22,345 nucleotides of DNA from positions 1 through 22,345 of the forward strand of contig ONYR01000179.1 of assembly GCA_900322165.1 (NCBI GenBank), in the 5' to 3' direction. Below the pieces are notes generated by a model. The model did not search any database. It was not told the origin of the DNA and saw only the letters and a list, made by a program, of their open reading frames with translations. Below are positions 1-7,028 of this stretch, piece by piece. A program made the translations under genes and the position numbers. How positions within the stretch are numbered: position 1 is the first letter of the stretch; every line of letters begins with the position of its first letter. Source of the stretch: an uncultured Eubacteriales bacterium. GTDB lineage: Bacteria > Bacillota > Clostridia > Lachnospirales > Bianqueaceae.

Positions 1-1
1 C

Positions 2-541
2 TCGCTGGCCCGCTATGTCATGATCAACGAGCTGGATCCGGCGATGACGGCTTCGGTCCAGTGGTTTGAGCGTACGCTCGATGACTCTGCCAACAAGCGT
101 GTCGCCGTGGCGGAAAGCTTCCTCGCGATGGACGGCATTCTGCAGATCATGCTGAACGTTACGAGCGGCATGGTTGTCTATCCGAAGGTCATCGAAGCTC
201 ATGTGATGAGCGAGCTGCCGTTCATGGCGACCGAGATGATCCTGATGGAAGAGGTCAAGCGCGGCGGCGACCGCCAGGAGCTTCATGAGCGCGTGCGCGT
301 TCACTCCATGGCCGCGGCGGCTCAGGTCAAGCAGGAAGGCAAGCCCAATGACCTCTTGGAGCGCATTCTCGCGGATGACACCTTCAAGCTGACAAGGGAA
401 GAGCTGATGGCAGCGGTGAAGCCGGAGAACTTCATCGGCCGTGCTCCGTCGCAGGTGGAGGATTTCCTGACCGAATACATCGATCCGATCCTGAAAGCCA
501 ATGAGGAGGAGCTTGGCCTGACTGCCAGCTTGAGCGTATGA
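2..541 (+). CDS. purB: Adenylosuccinate lyase, C-terminal part (5' end outside window)
   Basis: This is the last ~179 residues of adenylosuccinate lyase, a cytosolic purine-synthesis enzyme that releases fumarate from SAICAR and from adenylosuccinate. The frame is already open at base 2, so the gene starts upstream. Visible family features are the helix with ERTLDDSANKR, the VVYPKVIEAHV segment, the strongly conserved ELPFMATE motif and GGDRQELHERVRVHSM, followed by a helical C-terminal domain. These match the long-type PurB better than fumarase or argininosuccinate lyase. The active-site serine loop lies upstream and cannot be checked. The stop codon overlaps the proC start as ATGA (538-541), which suggests translational coupling. 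I see no disruption in the visible part. Confidence 0.93.
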   Translation, partial: SLARYVMINELDPAMTASVQWFERTLDDSANKRVAVAESFLAMDGILQIMLNVTSGMVVYPKVIEAHVMSELPFMATEMILMEEVKRGGDRQELHERVRVHSMAAAAQVKQEGKPNDLLERILADDTFKLTREELMAAVKPENFIGRAPSQVEDFLTEYIDPILKANEEELGLTASLSV

Positions 542-1314
542 GAAACGTCGGATTTATCGGTGCCGGCAACATGGGCTATGCCCTGATGAGTGGCATGAAG
601 GGCAGCTGCTCTCTGCACGTTTACGACATTTCCAAAGAAGCGACCGATCGCGCCGTTGAGAAAGCGGGAGCGATCGCTGAAGCTTCTGTCACGGAGCTTG
701 TGAAGGCGTCCGATATCGTTTTTCTCGCGGTGAAGCCGCAGTATCTGCAGCCGGTCGTGGATGAGATGAAAGGCCTGACAGACGGCAAGATCATTGCGTC
801 GATCGTTGCGTCAAGAACCATTGCCTACTATGAGGCGGCTTTCGGCACAGAGACAGCGATCGTTCGGATCATGCCGAACACGCCGGCGCTGGTTCGGGAG
901 GGCATGCACACGATCTGCTTCTCAAGGACGGTAAAGGCGGAGGATCAGGACTATATGATCGGCCTGCTCAAAGCGACCGGGCGCGTGATGCCGATCCATG
1001 AAAACCTGATGGACGCGGCGATGGGCGTTTCCGGCTGCGGTCCGGCGTACATCTACATTCTTATCGAGGCGATGGCGGATGCCGGTGTCGCCGAAGGCCT
1101 GTTCCGAAAGGATGCGACCATGCTGGCGGCGCAGACAGTGCTTGGCGCAGCCAAGATGGTGCTCGAGACCGGAGAACATCCGGGAGCGCTGAAGGATGCG
1201 GTCTGTTCGCCCGGAGGCACAACGATCCGTGGCGTGATGGCGCTGGAGGAGCACGGCTTCAGAGCCGCGATCGAAGCCGCTGTCGAGGCGGCAGCGCATA
1301 AAAAAATCGACTAA
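538..1314 (+). CDS. proC: Pyrroline-5-carboxylate reductase
   Basis: This enzyme makes the last step of proline synthesis, reducing 1-pyrroline-5-carboxylate with NAD(P)H in the cytosol. The protein has 258 residues, slightly shorter than the usual 260-280. The N-terminal Rossmann fold shows GFIGAGNMG at residues 5-13 and AVKP at 64-67. The middle carries RIMPNTPALV, and the dimerising C-terminal domain has SGCGPAYIY and the family signature ending SPGGTTIRG. The chosen start is the ATG overlapping the purB stop by four bases. It places the nucleotide-binding strand right at the N-terminus, as expected for the family. No separate ribosome site is needed if translation is coupled. Pairing purB with proC is not a pathway link that I recognise. 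Confidence 0.96.
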   Translation: MRNVGFIGAGNMGYALMSGMKGSCSLHVYDISKEATDRAVEKAGAIAEASVTELVKASDIVFLAVKPQYLQPVVDEMKGLTDGKIIASIVASRTIAYYEAAFGTETAIVRIMPNTPALVREGMHTICFSRTVKAEDQDYMIGLLKATGRVMPIHENLMDAAMGVSGCGPAYIYILIEAMADAGVAEGLFRKDATMLAAQTVLGAAKMVLETGEHPGALKDAVCSPGGTTIRGVMALEEHGFRAAIEAAVEAAAHKKID

Positions 1315-1344
1315 AAAATATAATTATAACGTGGGAGTTTCCAA

Positions 1345-1887
1345 ATGAAGAATTTTACATTGCTGGAATCGAATACCGTTTTTGATGGCAAACTGATGGA
1401 GGTTCATCGCGATAAGATCCGCTTTGACAACGGTAAAGAAGCGATCCGTGAGTGCATTTTGAAAAAGCACGGAGCGTCCGCCATCGCGGCGATCGATGAA
1501 AACGGAAAAATGCTTTTTGTTGAGCAGTATCGCTACGGTACGGATCTGACGATGCTTGAGGTTCCGGCAGGGCTGGTAGACCCGGGCGAGTCGCCCGAGG
1601 TGTGCGCGGTGCGTGAACTGGAAGAAGAGACCGGAATGAAAGCCGGAAAAACGACCTTCCTGTTCGACTACTATGCAACGCCGGGCTACTGCAGCGAGAA
1701 GATCTCGATGTATCTTTGCGAAGATCTGAAGCCCACCCATCAGCACCTTGATCCGGACGAATATATCGAGATCAAGCGCTACACCGTGGATGAAGCGATT
1801 CAGATGATCGAAGACGGTACGATCACGGACGGCAAGACGATCGCGATGATCTTTGCCGTGAAGTGCCGTTTCAAGATGGAAAAGTAA
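1345..1887 (+). CDS. nudF: NUDIX hydrolase, ADP-ribose pyrophosphatase type
   Basis: This is a 180-residue NUDIX hydrolase that probably splits ADP-ribose to AMP and ribose-5-phosphate. The NUDIX box is complete: G76, E82, then REL-EE-TG at residues 90-97, giving the Mg2+-binding helix. The VPAGLVDPGE entry to the box and the downstream FDYYATPGYCSE segment resemble ADP-ribose pyrophosphatases of the NudF (YqkG) kind. The length fits that family (about 180-210). A GGGAG ribosome site lies at 1333-1337, seven bases before the ATG. The gene sits 30 bases after proC and 18 bases before phoH, so it is probably cotranscribed. The substrate is inferred from similarity; other nucleoside diphosphate sugars cannot be excluded. 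Confidence 0.85.
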   Translation: MKNFTLLESNTVFDGKLMEVHRDKIRFDNGKEAIRECILKKHGASAIAAIDENGKMLFVEQYRYGTDLTMLEVPAGLVDPGESPEVCAVRELEEETGMKAGKTTFLFDYYATPGYCSEKISMYLCEDLKPTHQHLDPDEYIEIKRYTVDEAIQMIEDGTITDGKTIAMIFAVKCRFKMEK

Positions 1888-1905
1888 AACAAACAGGAGA
1901 CCTGT

Positions 1906-2889
1906 ATGGAGCAAACGATTCTGATTCCGGCCGGCCAGATCCAAAATGTGTTTGGCAGTTTCGATGAGAACATCAAGCTGCTGGAGAAAAACTGTCAATG
2001 CAGTATCATGAACCGTGGTGACGGGATTCGGATCAGCGGGGAAGACGAAGATGTCGAGCATTGCGTGTCGGTGCTCAAAAGCCTGATCAAGATAGCCGGC
2101 ATGGGCGAAACGATCAGTACACAGCATGTCAATTACCTTTTGAACCTCTCTCAGGAGGATCGGCAGCGGGATGTCAGCGAGCTGATGAGCGACGTTGTCT
2201 GCTTTACCAAGGCCGGAAAACCGATCCGTCCGAAAAGCTTCGGACAGAAGCGTTATGTGCGTTCGATCCGTGACAACATGCTGACCTTCGGCATCGGTCC
2301 CGCCGGTACCGGCAAAACCTACCTGGCGATGGCCATGGCGATCGAAAAGTTCAAGGCCGGTGAAGTGAACCGCCTGATCCTGACACGTCCTGCGATCGAA
2401 GCCGGGGAGCGCCTTGGCTTTTTGCCGGGTGATCTTCAGAGCAAGATCGATCCTTACCTGAGACCGCTTTACGATGCGCTCTATGAGATCATGGGTCCGG
2501 ACGCAACGCAGCATAACATGGAAAAGGGTGCCATCGAGGTGGCGCCGCTGGCCTACATGCGCGGCCGTACGCTTGACAATGCGTTCATCGTGCTCGATGA
2601 GGCGCAGAATACCACGCAGGCGCAGATGAAGATGTTCTTAACGCGTCTTGGCTTTGGGTCTAAGGCTGTCATTACCGGCGACCTGACGCAGATCGACCTG
2701 CCGGACGGACAGAAATCCGGCTTACGGCAGGCAACACAGATCCTGAAGGACATCGAAGGCATCGGGATCTGCAGCTTAAGCCGCGCGGATATCGTGCGCC
2801 ACCCGATGGTTCAGAAGATCGTTGAGGCGTACGAAAAGAACGGAAAAGACACACAGTCTTCGGATCCGTTCAAAAAATACATGAAATAA
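1906..2889 (+). CDS. phoH: PhoH-family P-loop ATPase
   Basis: This is a 327-residue PhoH/PhoL-type ATPase. It has a small N-terminal RNA-binding-like region (about residues 1-65, KH-like in appearance) followed by the P-loop domain. Walker A is GPAGTGKT at 131-138 and Walker B is FIVLDEAQ at 227-234. Other family motifs are LTRPAIEAGERLGFLPGD near 159-176, YMRGRTLDNAFI before Walker B, and a GDLTQIDLP sensor segment after it. PhoH proteins are often linked to phosphate response, but the biochemical role is poorly defined. Their steady association with ybeY suggests a link to RNA or ribosome metabolism. AGGAGA at 1895-1900 is a clear ribosome site, and ybeY starts 11 bases downstream. Confidence 0.95.
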   Translation: MEQTILIPAGQIQNVFGSFDENIKLLEKNCQCSIMNRGDGIRISGEDEDVEHCVSVLKSLIKIAGMGETISTQHVNYLLNLSQEDRQRDVSELMSDVVCFTKAGKPIRPKSFGQKRYVRSIRDNMLTFGIGPAGTGKTYLAMAMAIEKFKAGEVNRLILTRPAIEAGERLGFLPGDLQSKIDPYLRPLYDALYEIMGPDATQHNMEKGAIEVAPLAYMRGRTLDNAFIVLDEAQNTTQAQMKMFLTRLGFGSKAVITGDLTQIDLPDGQKSGLRQATQILKDIEGIGICSLSRADIVRHPMVQKIVEAYEKNGKDTQSSDPFKKYMK

Positions 2890-2900
2890 TTGAGGATAAG

Positions 2901-3410
2901 ATGAGTCTTTGGATTGAATGGGAAACCGAGACGGAGAACGCAGCAACCGATGAGATGAATGCGGTGCTTGAGAAAGCGGTCATGACGGCTCTTCAGGAAG
3001 AAAACGTCACAGCGCCGGTGGAGATCAGTCTGCGCGTGGTGGAGGAAGAAGAGATCCGCTCGATCAACGCGGAGTTCCGCGAGATCGACAGCGTGACCGA
3101 CGTGCTCTCGTTTCCTATGTTGGACTATGAAGAGGGAGAGGTGCCCGCTGAGAGGGTGCAGAGAGCTCTTGAAGAGCAGGAGACCGACCCGGAAACCGGT
3201 GAGGTCGTGCTTGGGGATATCGTGATCTGTCTGAAGAGGGCGATGGAGCAGGCGGAAGCCTACGGTCACAGCCTGAAGCGGGAGATGGCATTCCTGGCCG
3301 TCCACAGCGTGCTGCATCTGCTCGGTTATGATCATATGGTGAAGGAAGAGGAAACGGTCATGTTTGCCAGACAGGAAGCGATTCTGGAAGCGGCCGGACT
3401 CCCGAGATAA
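2901..3410 (+). CDS. ybeY: Endoribonuclease YbeY (16S rRNA maturation)
   Basis: YbeY is a zinc-dependent single-strand endoribonuclease used in 16S rRNA 3'-end maturation and 70S ribosome quality control. The diagnostic H-x3-H-x5-H metal site is intact at H135, H139 and H145 in the segment HSVLHLLGYDH. The upstream conserved segment TDVLSFP is at about 66-72 and GDIVIC is at about 105-110. At 169 residues the length is normal. An acidic stretch between those two motifs (about 75-100) is longer than in the shortest homologues, as is common in Bacillota. The TGAGG sequence at 2891-2895 can serve as ribosome site. It lies between phoH and the flippase gene in what looks like one transcript. Confidence 0.95.
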   Translation: MSLWIEWETETENAATDEMNAVLEKAVMTALQEENVTAPVEISLRVVEEEEIRSINAEFREIDSVTDVLSFPMLDYEEGEVPAERVQRALEEQETDPETGEVVLGDIVICLKRAMEQAEAYGHSLKREMAFLAVHSVLHLLGYDHMVKEEETVMFARQEAILEAAGLPR

Positions 3411-3412
3411 TT

Positions 3413-5032
3413 ATGAATTTACTGCAAAACAACAAACAGCGTTCAGACAGCGCCAAAAACCTCGTTACGCAGGGAAGTATCCTTGTTGCGGCCACGTTTT
3501 TGGTTCGGTTGATGAACGTGTTTTACCGGATCCCGGTCACCAATCTATGGGGAGACCACGGACTCGGAACGTACGGTGATGCCTATCAGGTCTACAGCTT
3601 TTTCCTGGTGTTTTCCTCGATGGCGATCCCGACGACGCTTTCCAAATTGCTTGGAGAGCGATTTGCGACCGGGCGGTGGAAGGATGCGAAAAAGGTCGTC
3701 AAGTGCGCACTGATCCTTGTCGGCGGCATCGGTTTTGTCAGCATGATGATCATGCTGCTTTTCAGCGAGCAGATCGCGATGCTCTATCACAATCCGGAGG
3801 TTGCAAGGCCGATCCGGTTCCTCGGACCGACGCTCTTTATCGTGTCGCTGCGAAGCATTCTGCGAGGTTATTTCCAGGGCCTCAACAACATGAAGCCGAC
3901 GGCGATCTCCGAGCTCATCGATGGCTTTCTGCACGCGGTGTTCGCGGTCGTGCTGGCTTACGTACTGTTTAACGCGGGCGGAATGGCCTGGTCGGTGACC
4001 GGCGGTATTTTAGGTACCCTGATCGGTTCGATCGGCGGAGCGGTCTTCCTCGTATTCTGCTACTACATCTATCGCGGCATGTCGATCGCAAAGGAAAAAG
4101 AGACTCCGCAGGAGACCGAGCCGGAGAGCGATAAACAGATCTACGGCGAGATCCTGAAGCTAATGATCCCGATCGTCCTGGCTTCGAGCGCATTTTCGAT
4201 CAAGGGCATTCTTGACGCGAGCATGTTCGGCGGTCTGATGATGGCCGAGGGGTACAATCCGGAACTGGCGGTTGCGATGCGTGGTATCTATACCGGCAAG
4301 TTTGTCGTCCTCATTAATCTGCCGATCGCGATCGGAGATTCACTTGGTTCCGCAGCCGTCCCCGCGGTAGCCGCCTCGTTTGCACAGAATAAGATGGATG
4401 AGCTGGAGCAGGAATTCTACACTCTCATCAAAACGATTCTGATCGTGGCGATCCCGTGCGCGGTCGGACTGATGACGCTCGGAAAACCGGTGCTGAAAAT
4501 GATGTTCGCACATTCGCCTTTGGGCGGCGAGCTGTTCTGGGTCGGAAGCTTTTCAGTGGTATTCTATTGCTTGAACTATGCGGCGAGCGGCGTGCTGCAG
4601 GGCATGAACAAGCAGCAGTATCCGATGATCCACACGATCATCGGCGTTGTCTTCTCCTGCATTTTGAATTTTGTTACCGTACGCGTCCTGCATCTTGGCA
4701 TCTATTCACTGGCGATCAACTCGGCTTTGTTCAGCTTCTTTATTATGGTGCTGAATCTTTCGGCGGCCATGAAATTCTGCAACGTCAAGATCAATTTCTG
4801 GAAGCTTTCCAAGGGGCCGATCCTTTGCAGCGCCTTGATGGCTGTAGTCTGCGTCATCGTCTATCTGCTGCTTTTTGCAATCACCGGATCGAACGCGGCG
4901 TCAGTGATCGGCGCGGTTCTTGCCGGCATTGTCAGTTATTTCACCTTTATGGTCAATTTCAAGGGAATGACTACGCGGGATATGCATAACCTTCCCGGCG
5001 GAAAGTATCTGGAGAAACTGCGGCTGAAATGA
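3413..5032 (+). CDS. Lipid-linked oligosaccharide flippase, SpoVB/YtgP (MOP superfamily)
   Basis: This is a 539-residue polytopic membrane protein of the polysaccharide-transporter branch of the MOP exporter superfamily. Its closest resemblance is to YtgP (the Bacillus MurJ-type lipid II flippase, about 540 residues) and SpoVB. Telling segments are YRIPVTNLWGDHGLGTYG at residues 38-55, the SSMAIPTTLSKL helix that follows, and LRGYFQGLNNMKPTAISE at 150-167. About 14 hydrophobic helices can be counted, with a polar, Glu-rich cytoplasmic loop near 225-242. The ATG follows the ybeY stop by two bases without a good ribosome site, so coupling is likely. Its stop overlaps tadA as ATGA. Lipid II is the most likely cargo, but another undecaprenyl-linked glycan is possible. 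Confidence 0.85.
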   Translation: MNLLQNNKQRSDSAKNLVTQGSILVAATFLVRLMNVFYRIPVTNLWGDHGLGTYGDAYQVYSFFLVFSSMAIPTTLSKLLGERFATGRWKDAKKVVKCALILVGGIGFVSMMIMLLFSEQIAMLYHNPEVARPIRFLGPTLFIVSLRSILRGYFQGLNNMKPTAISELIDGFLHAVFAVVLAYVLFNAGGMAWSVTGGILGTLIGSIGGAVFLVFCYYIYRGMSIAKEKETPQETEPESDKQIYGEILKLMIPIVLASSAFSIKGILDASMFGGLMMAEGYNPELAVAMRGIYTGKFVVLINLPIAIGDSLGSAAVPAVAASFAQNKMDELEQEFYTLIKTILIVAIPCAVGLMTLGKPVLKMMFAHSPLGGELFWVGSFSVVFYCLNYAASGVLQGMNKQQYPMIHTIIGVVFSCILNFVTVRVLHLGIYSLAINSALFSFFIMVLNLSAAMKFCNVKINFWKLSKGPILCSALMAVVCVIVYLLLFAITGSNAASVIGAVLAGIVSYFTFMVNFKGMTTRDMHNLPGGKYLEKLRLK

Positions 5033-5565
5033 TGGAAGAACAAGATTATATGAGACGAGCGCTTGCTCTGGCAGAGGAAGCGGCTTTGGATGAGGAAACG
5101 CCGATCGGCTGTGTCATCGTGAGGGATGGAGAGATCATCGGCGAGGGAAGGAACCGGCGCAACACGCTCGGAAATCCCTTGGCGCACGCAGAGATGGAGG
5201 CGATCAATCAGGCCTCCGGTGTGATCGGTGACTGGCGTCTGGAGGACTGTACGCTGTATGTGACGCTGGAACCGTGCCCGATGTGTGCCGGTGCGATCGT
5301 GCAGGCAAGGATCAAGCGCGTGGTGATCGGAGCGATGAATCCGAAAGCCGGCTGTGCCGGTTCGATCTTCAACCTGCTGATCGAGCCTCGGTTCAACCAT
5401 CGATGTGAGGTGGAGACCGGGATGCTTGAGGAGGAAAGCCGCACGATCCTGCAGCGCTTCTTTGGCGGACTTCGAAAAAAAGCCGCGGAAGCCAAACAGA
5501 AGGAAGCAGGCTTAATGAAAGCTGAAAACGCCCCGGGTTGCGTCATATCTGAAAATATGGTATGA
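5029..5565 (+). CDS. tadA: tRNA-specific adenosine deaminase TadA
   Basis: TadA converts A34 to inosine in tRNA-Arg(ACG), so that one tRNA reads three CGN codons. The cytidine/deoxycytidylate deaminase fold is clear: HAE at residues 53-55 supplies the zinc ligand and the catalytic glutamate, and PCPMC at 82-86 supplies the two zinc cysteines. The protein has 178 residues. About 20-25 residues at the C-terminus (from about 155) extend beyond the usual core, are Lys/Ala/Glu-rich and look unstructured. The last codons also contain the promoter of the next gene (5538-5566), so this tail may be kept partly by that constraint. The ATG overlaps the flippase stop by four bases; a second ATG directly follows at 5032. 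Confidence 0.95.
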   Translation: MMEEQDYMRRALALAEEAALDEETPIGCVIVRDGEIIGEGRNRRNTLGNPLAHAEMEAINQASGVIGDWRLEDCTLYVTLEPCPMCAGAIVQARIKRVVIGAMNPKAGCAGSIFNLLIEPRFNHRCEVETGMLEEESRTILQRFFGGLRKKAAEAKQKEAGLMKAENAPGCVISENMV

Positions 5566-5566
5566 T
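5538..5566 (+). promoter_or_regulatory. SigA-type promoter inside the end of tadA
   Basis: A -35 box TTGCGT (5538-5543) and a -10 box TATGAT (5561-5566) are separated by exactly 17 bases. The -10 is preceded by TGG, an extended -10 (TGn) element. The tadA stop codon (5563-5565) lies within the -10 box. Transcription would begin near 5573, giving a leader of about 30 bases with an AAAGGAG ribosome site at 5591-5597 for the membrane-protein gene. This makes that gene at least partly independent of the upstream cluster. Confidence 0.65.
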
Positions 5567-5605
5567 ATCTCTATTCATACACTATGACTGAAAGGAGAAG
5601 ATCCT

Positions 5606-6793
5606 ATGGCATATCAGACCTACAGGCCGTCAAAAAAAGTCCCGATTGCCGGGTTGCTGCTTTTTATTATCGGCGGTCTTCTGGGCTGCTTTTTGATCGA
5701 AGCCTCGTATGTCTATCTGATGCGGATATTGGGAAATCTTTTCCTGAGAGTGCTGGTGATCGCGCTTAGCCTGACGCTTCACGGACTTTGGCTGCTGTGG
5801 CTTTCGAGAGCCTGTCGGATCCGTCATCCTAAGCTGGTAAGGATCATCTCGATCATCATCCTTGCGGCAACGCTTTATTTCGGCCGTTGTGTCTATGTCA
5901 ACCTGGTTCAGGAGATCTGGGAGAAGGGCATGGCGGAGATGTGGTCTCAGGGCTTATCGATCGGACGCCTTGTCTCGACTTGGGTCAGACTGTTTTTCCG
6001 TCCTGACAAGGTATTTGCAGCGCTGGTTCGGATCCTTCCCTATGGCGTGGCAAGTATCAACGGAGTGATGATCAACTCGATCCCGCTGCTTCTTCTGTGG
6101 ATCGTCGAATGGGCTCTGAAGATCCTGATTCCGTACTATATCATCGCCTATTTCATCAGCCGCCCGTACGATGAAACAAAGAAGGTCTGGCTGGAGAAGA
6201 AGGAAGAGTGGCACGTTCCGTATGTGGAGCGCTATCGTGAGATCCGTGCGGATATGCGCAAGGGAGATCCCGCGAAGCTGCTCGACGCGATGGGAGATCT
6301 GGAGGCGTACCTCGTACGTGGACAGGAATCCTACGCGATCCTTACGTTCTACAAACATCGCTCGCACATCGGACCGTACGTTTCGCTCAGCAATGTCAAG
6401 GCCGTTCAATCCGGACCGCGCAAGCTGGATCACCGCACGATCACGCTCTGCCGTATGCTGGATATAGGCGAAGAGGAGGCGGAAAAGCTTTATCAGCGGA
6501 TCACGGAGAGCTACGCCAAGCTCAAAGCTGAAAACAAAAAAGAAGGAAAGAAATCCGACCGCAAGATCAGCGATCGCCTGAATCAGGCGGGCTTCGAGAT
6601 CGGACGCGCTTCTTTGAATATGCAGACGGAGCTGAGAGCGCAGAATCACAAGGCGCCGGATCCTTATGAGATGTCTCCGACCGAGAAGATCGATACCGCA
6701 GCCATCAAGCAGTCGGAAGAGATCACGGTCCATGTTCCGAGGGTCACTCCCGAGATGGAACAGGAGTATCTGAAGCGTAACCGTTCAAAATAG
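5606..6793 (+). CDS. Unrecognised integral membrane protein with soluble C-terminal half
   Basis: I do not recognise this 395-residue protein. Its first half contains four hydrophobic segments, at about residues 12-34, 43-67, 76-94 and 157-184. Between the third and fourth is an amphipathic, aromatic-rich stretch (about 95-145). From about 187 on, the protein is soluble and charged, with several helices and a Lys-rich stretch near 315-325. By the positive-inside rule this half probably faces the cytoplasm. No catalytic motif, signal peptidase site or nucleotide-binding loop is visible. The start is fixed by AAAGGAG at 5591-5597, eight bases before the ATG. It has its own promoter and is followed by the tRNA unit, so neighbours give no strong hint of function. 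Confidence 0.85.
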   Translation: MAYQTYRPSKKVPIAGLLLFIIGGLLGCFLIEASYVYLMRILGNLFLRVLVIALSLTLHGLWLLWLSRACRIRHPKLVRIISIIILAATLYFGRCVYVNLVQEIWEKGMAEMWSQGLSIGRLVSTWVRLFFRPDKVFAALVRILPYGVASINGVMINSIPLLLLWIVEWALKILIPYYIIAYFISRPYDETKKVWLEKKEEWHVPYVERYREIRADMRKGDPAKLLDAMGDLEAYLVRGQESYAILTFYKHRSHIGPYVSLSNVKAVQSGPRKLDHRTITLCRMLDIGEEEAEKLYQRITESYAKLKAENKKEGKKSDRKISDRLNQAGFEIGRASLNMQTELRAQNHKAPDPYEMSPTEKIDTAAIKQSEEITVHVPRVTPEMEQEYLKRNRSK

Positions 6794-6814
6794 GAATTTT
6801 TTCCAAAATAACGG

Positions 6815-6843
6815 TTGACAATCCAAAGTACGAGAGATATAAT
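6815..6843 (+). promoter_or_regulatory. Perfect-consensus sigma-70/SigA promoter for tRNA-Gln
   Basis: TTGACA (6815-6820) and TATAAT (6838-6843) are both perfect consensus hexamers with the optimal 17-base spacer. The start site would be near 6850, about 45 bases upstream of the mature tRNA. This fits strong, growth-linked expression of a stable RNA. A 7-base inverted repeat, AACCGTT (6779-6785) and AACGGTT (6810-6816), overlaps the -35 box; whether it matters is unknown. Confidence 0.9.
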
Positions 6844-6850
6844 ATGTTTT

Positions 6851-6890
6851 GCTTGTGTGAAAGAGCTAACAAAAAAGCTCTTTCACGAGC
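6851..6890 (+). promoter_or_regulatory. Leader hairpin between promoter and tRNA-Gln
   Basis: GTGAAAGAGCT (6857-6867) pairs perfectly with AGCTCTTTCAC (6876-6886) around an eight-base A-rich loop, giving an 11-bp stem. Four further outer pairs (6851-6854 with 6887-6890, including one G-U) can form after a two-base bulge. It starts almost at the predicted transcription start and ends four bases before the tRNA. No T-run follows, so it is not an intrinsic terminator. It may be a processing or stability element for the tRNA precursor; that role is inference. Confidence 0.7.
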
Positions 6891-6894
6891 ACAT

Positions 6895-6966
6895 TGGGCA
6901 TTCGCCAAGCGGTAAGGCACTGGACTCTGACTCCAGCATTCGTAGGTTCGAATCCTTCATGCCCAG
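6895..6966 (+). tRNA. tRNA-Gln (anticodon CTG, reads CAG)
   Basis: A complete cloverleaf of 72 bases can be folded by eye. The acceptor stem is TGGGCAT (6895-6901) with ATGCCCA (6959-6965) and discriminator G6966. The D stem is GCC/GGC, and the anticodon stem CTGGA/TCCAG closes the loop CTCTGAC with anticodon CTG at 6927-6929. The T loop is TTCGAAT. The U1-A72 pair and G73 are typical glutamine identity features. CCA is not encoded (CTA follows), so it must be added by nucleotidyltransferase. The T stem GTAGG/CCTTC has an unpaired T-T at 6943/6957 (positions 50:64). The gene sits between its own promoter and terminator. Confidence 0.97.
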
Positions 6967-6968
6967 CT

Positions 6969-7000
6969 AAAGGGCGTTACATATTGTAACGCCCTTTTTT
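6969..7000 (+). terminator. Rho-independent terminator after tRNA-Gln
   Basis: AAAGGGCGTTAC (6969-6980) pairs perfectly with GTAACGCCCTTT (6986-6997) around a five-base ATATT loop, and a run of six T residues (6995-7000) follows. This is a textbook intrinsic terminator. It ends the tRNA transcript 28 bases before the next ATG, leaving almost no room for a separate promoter for the downstream operon. Confidence 0.93.
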
Positions 7001-7028
7001 CATACACAGAGACAGATCGGAGGATCCT

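Noticed and set aside
1319..1324. TATAAT just upstream of the NUDIX gene
   Set aside because: No acceptable -35 box lies 16-18 bases upstream, and the implied start site would fall on the ribosome site. It lies in an A/T-rich gap after proC and is probably chance.
5584..5769. A small frame starting at ATG 5584 that covers the ribosome site of the membrane-protein gene
   Set aside because: It is out of frame with the membrane protein, has no good ribosome site of its own and gives a non-descript product. The ATG at 5606 is ideally spaced from AAAGGAG.
6793..6804. GGAA-TTTT-TTCC as a terminator after the membrane-protein gene
   Set aside because: The stem is only four pairs and the T-run is within the loop and stem, not after it. 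It does not resemble an intrinsic terminator.
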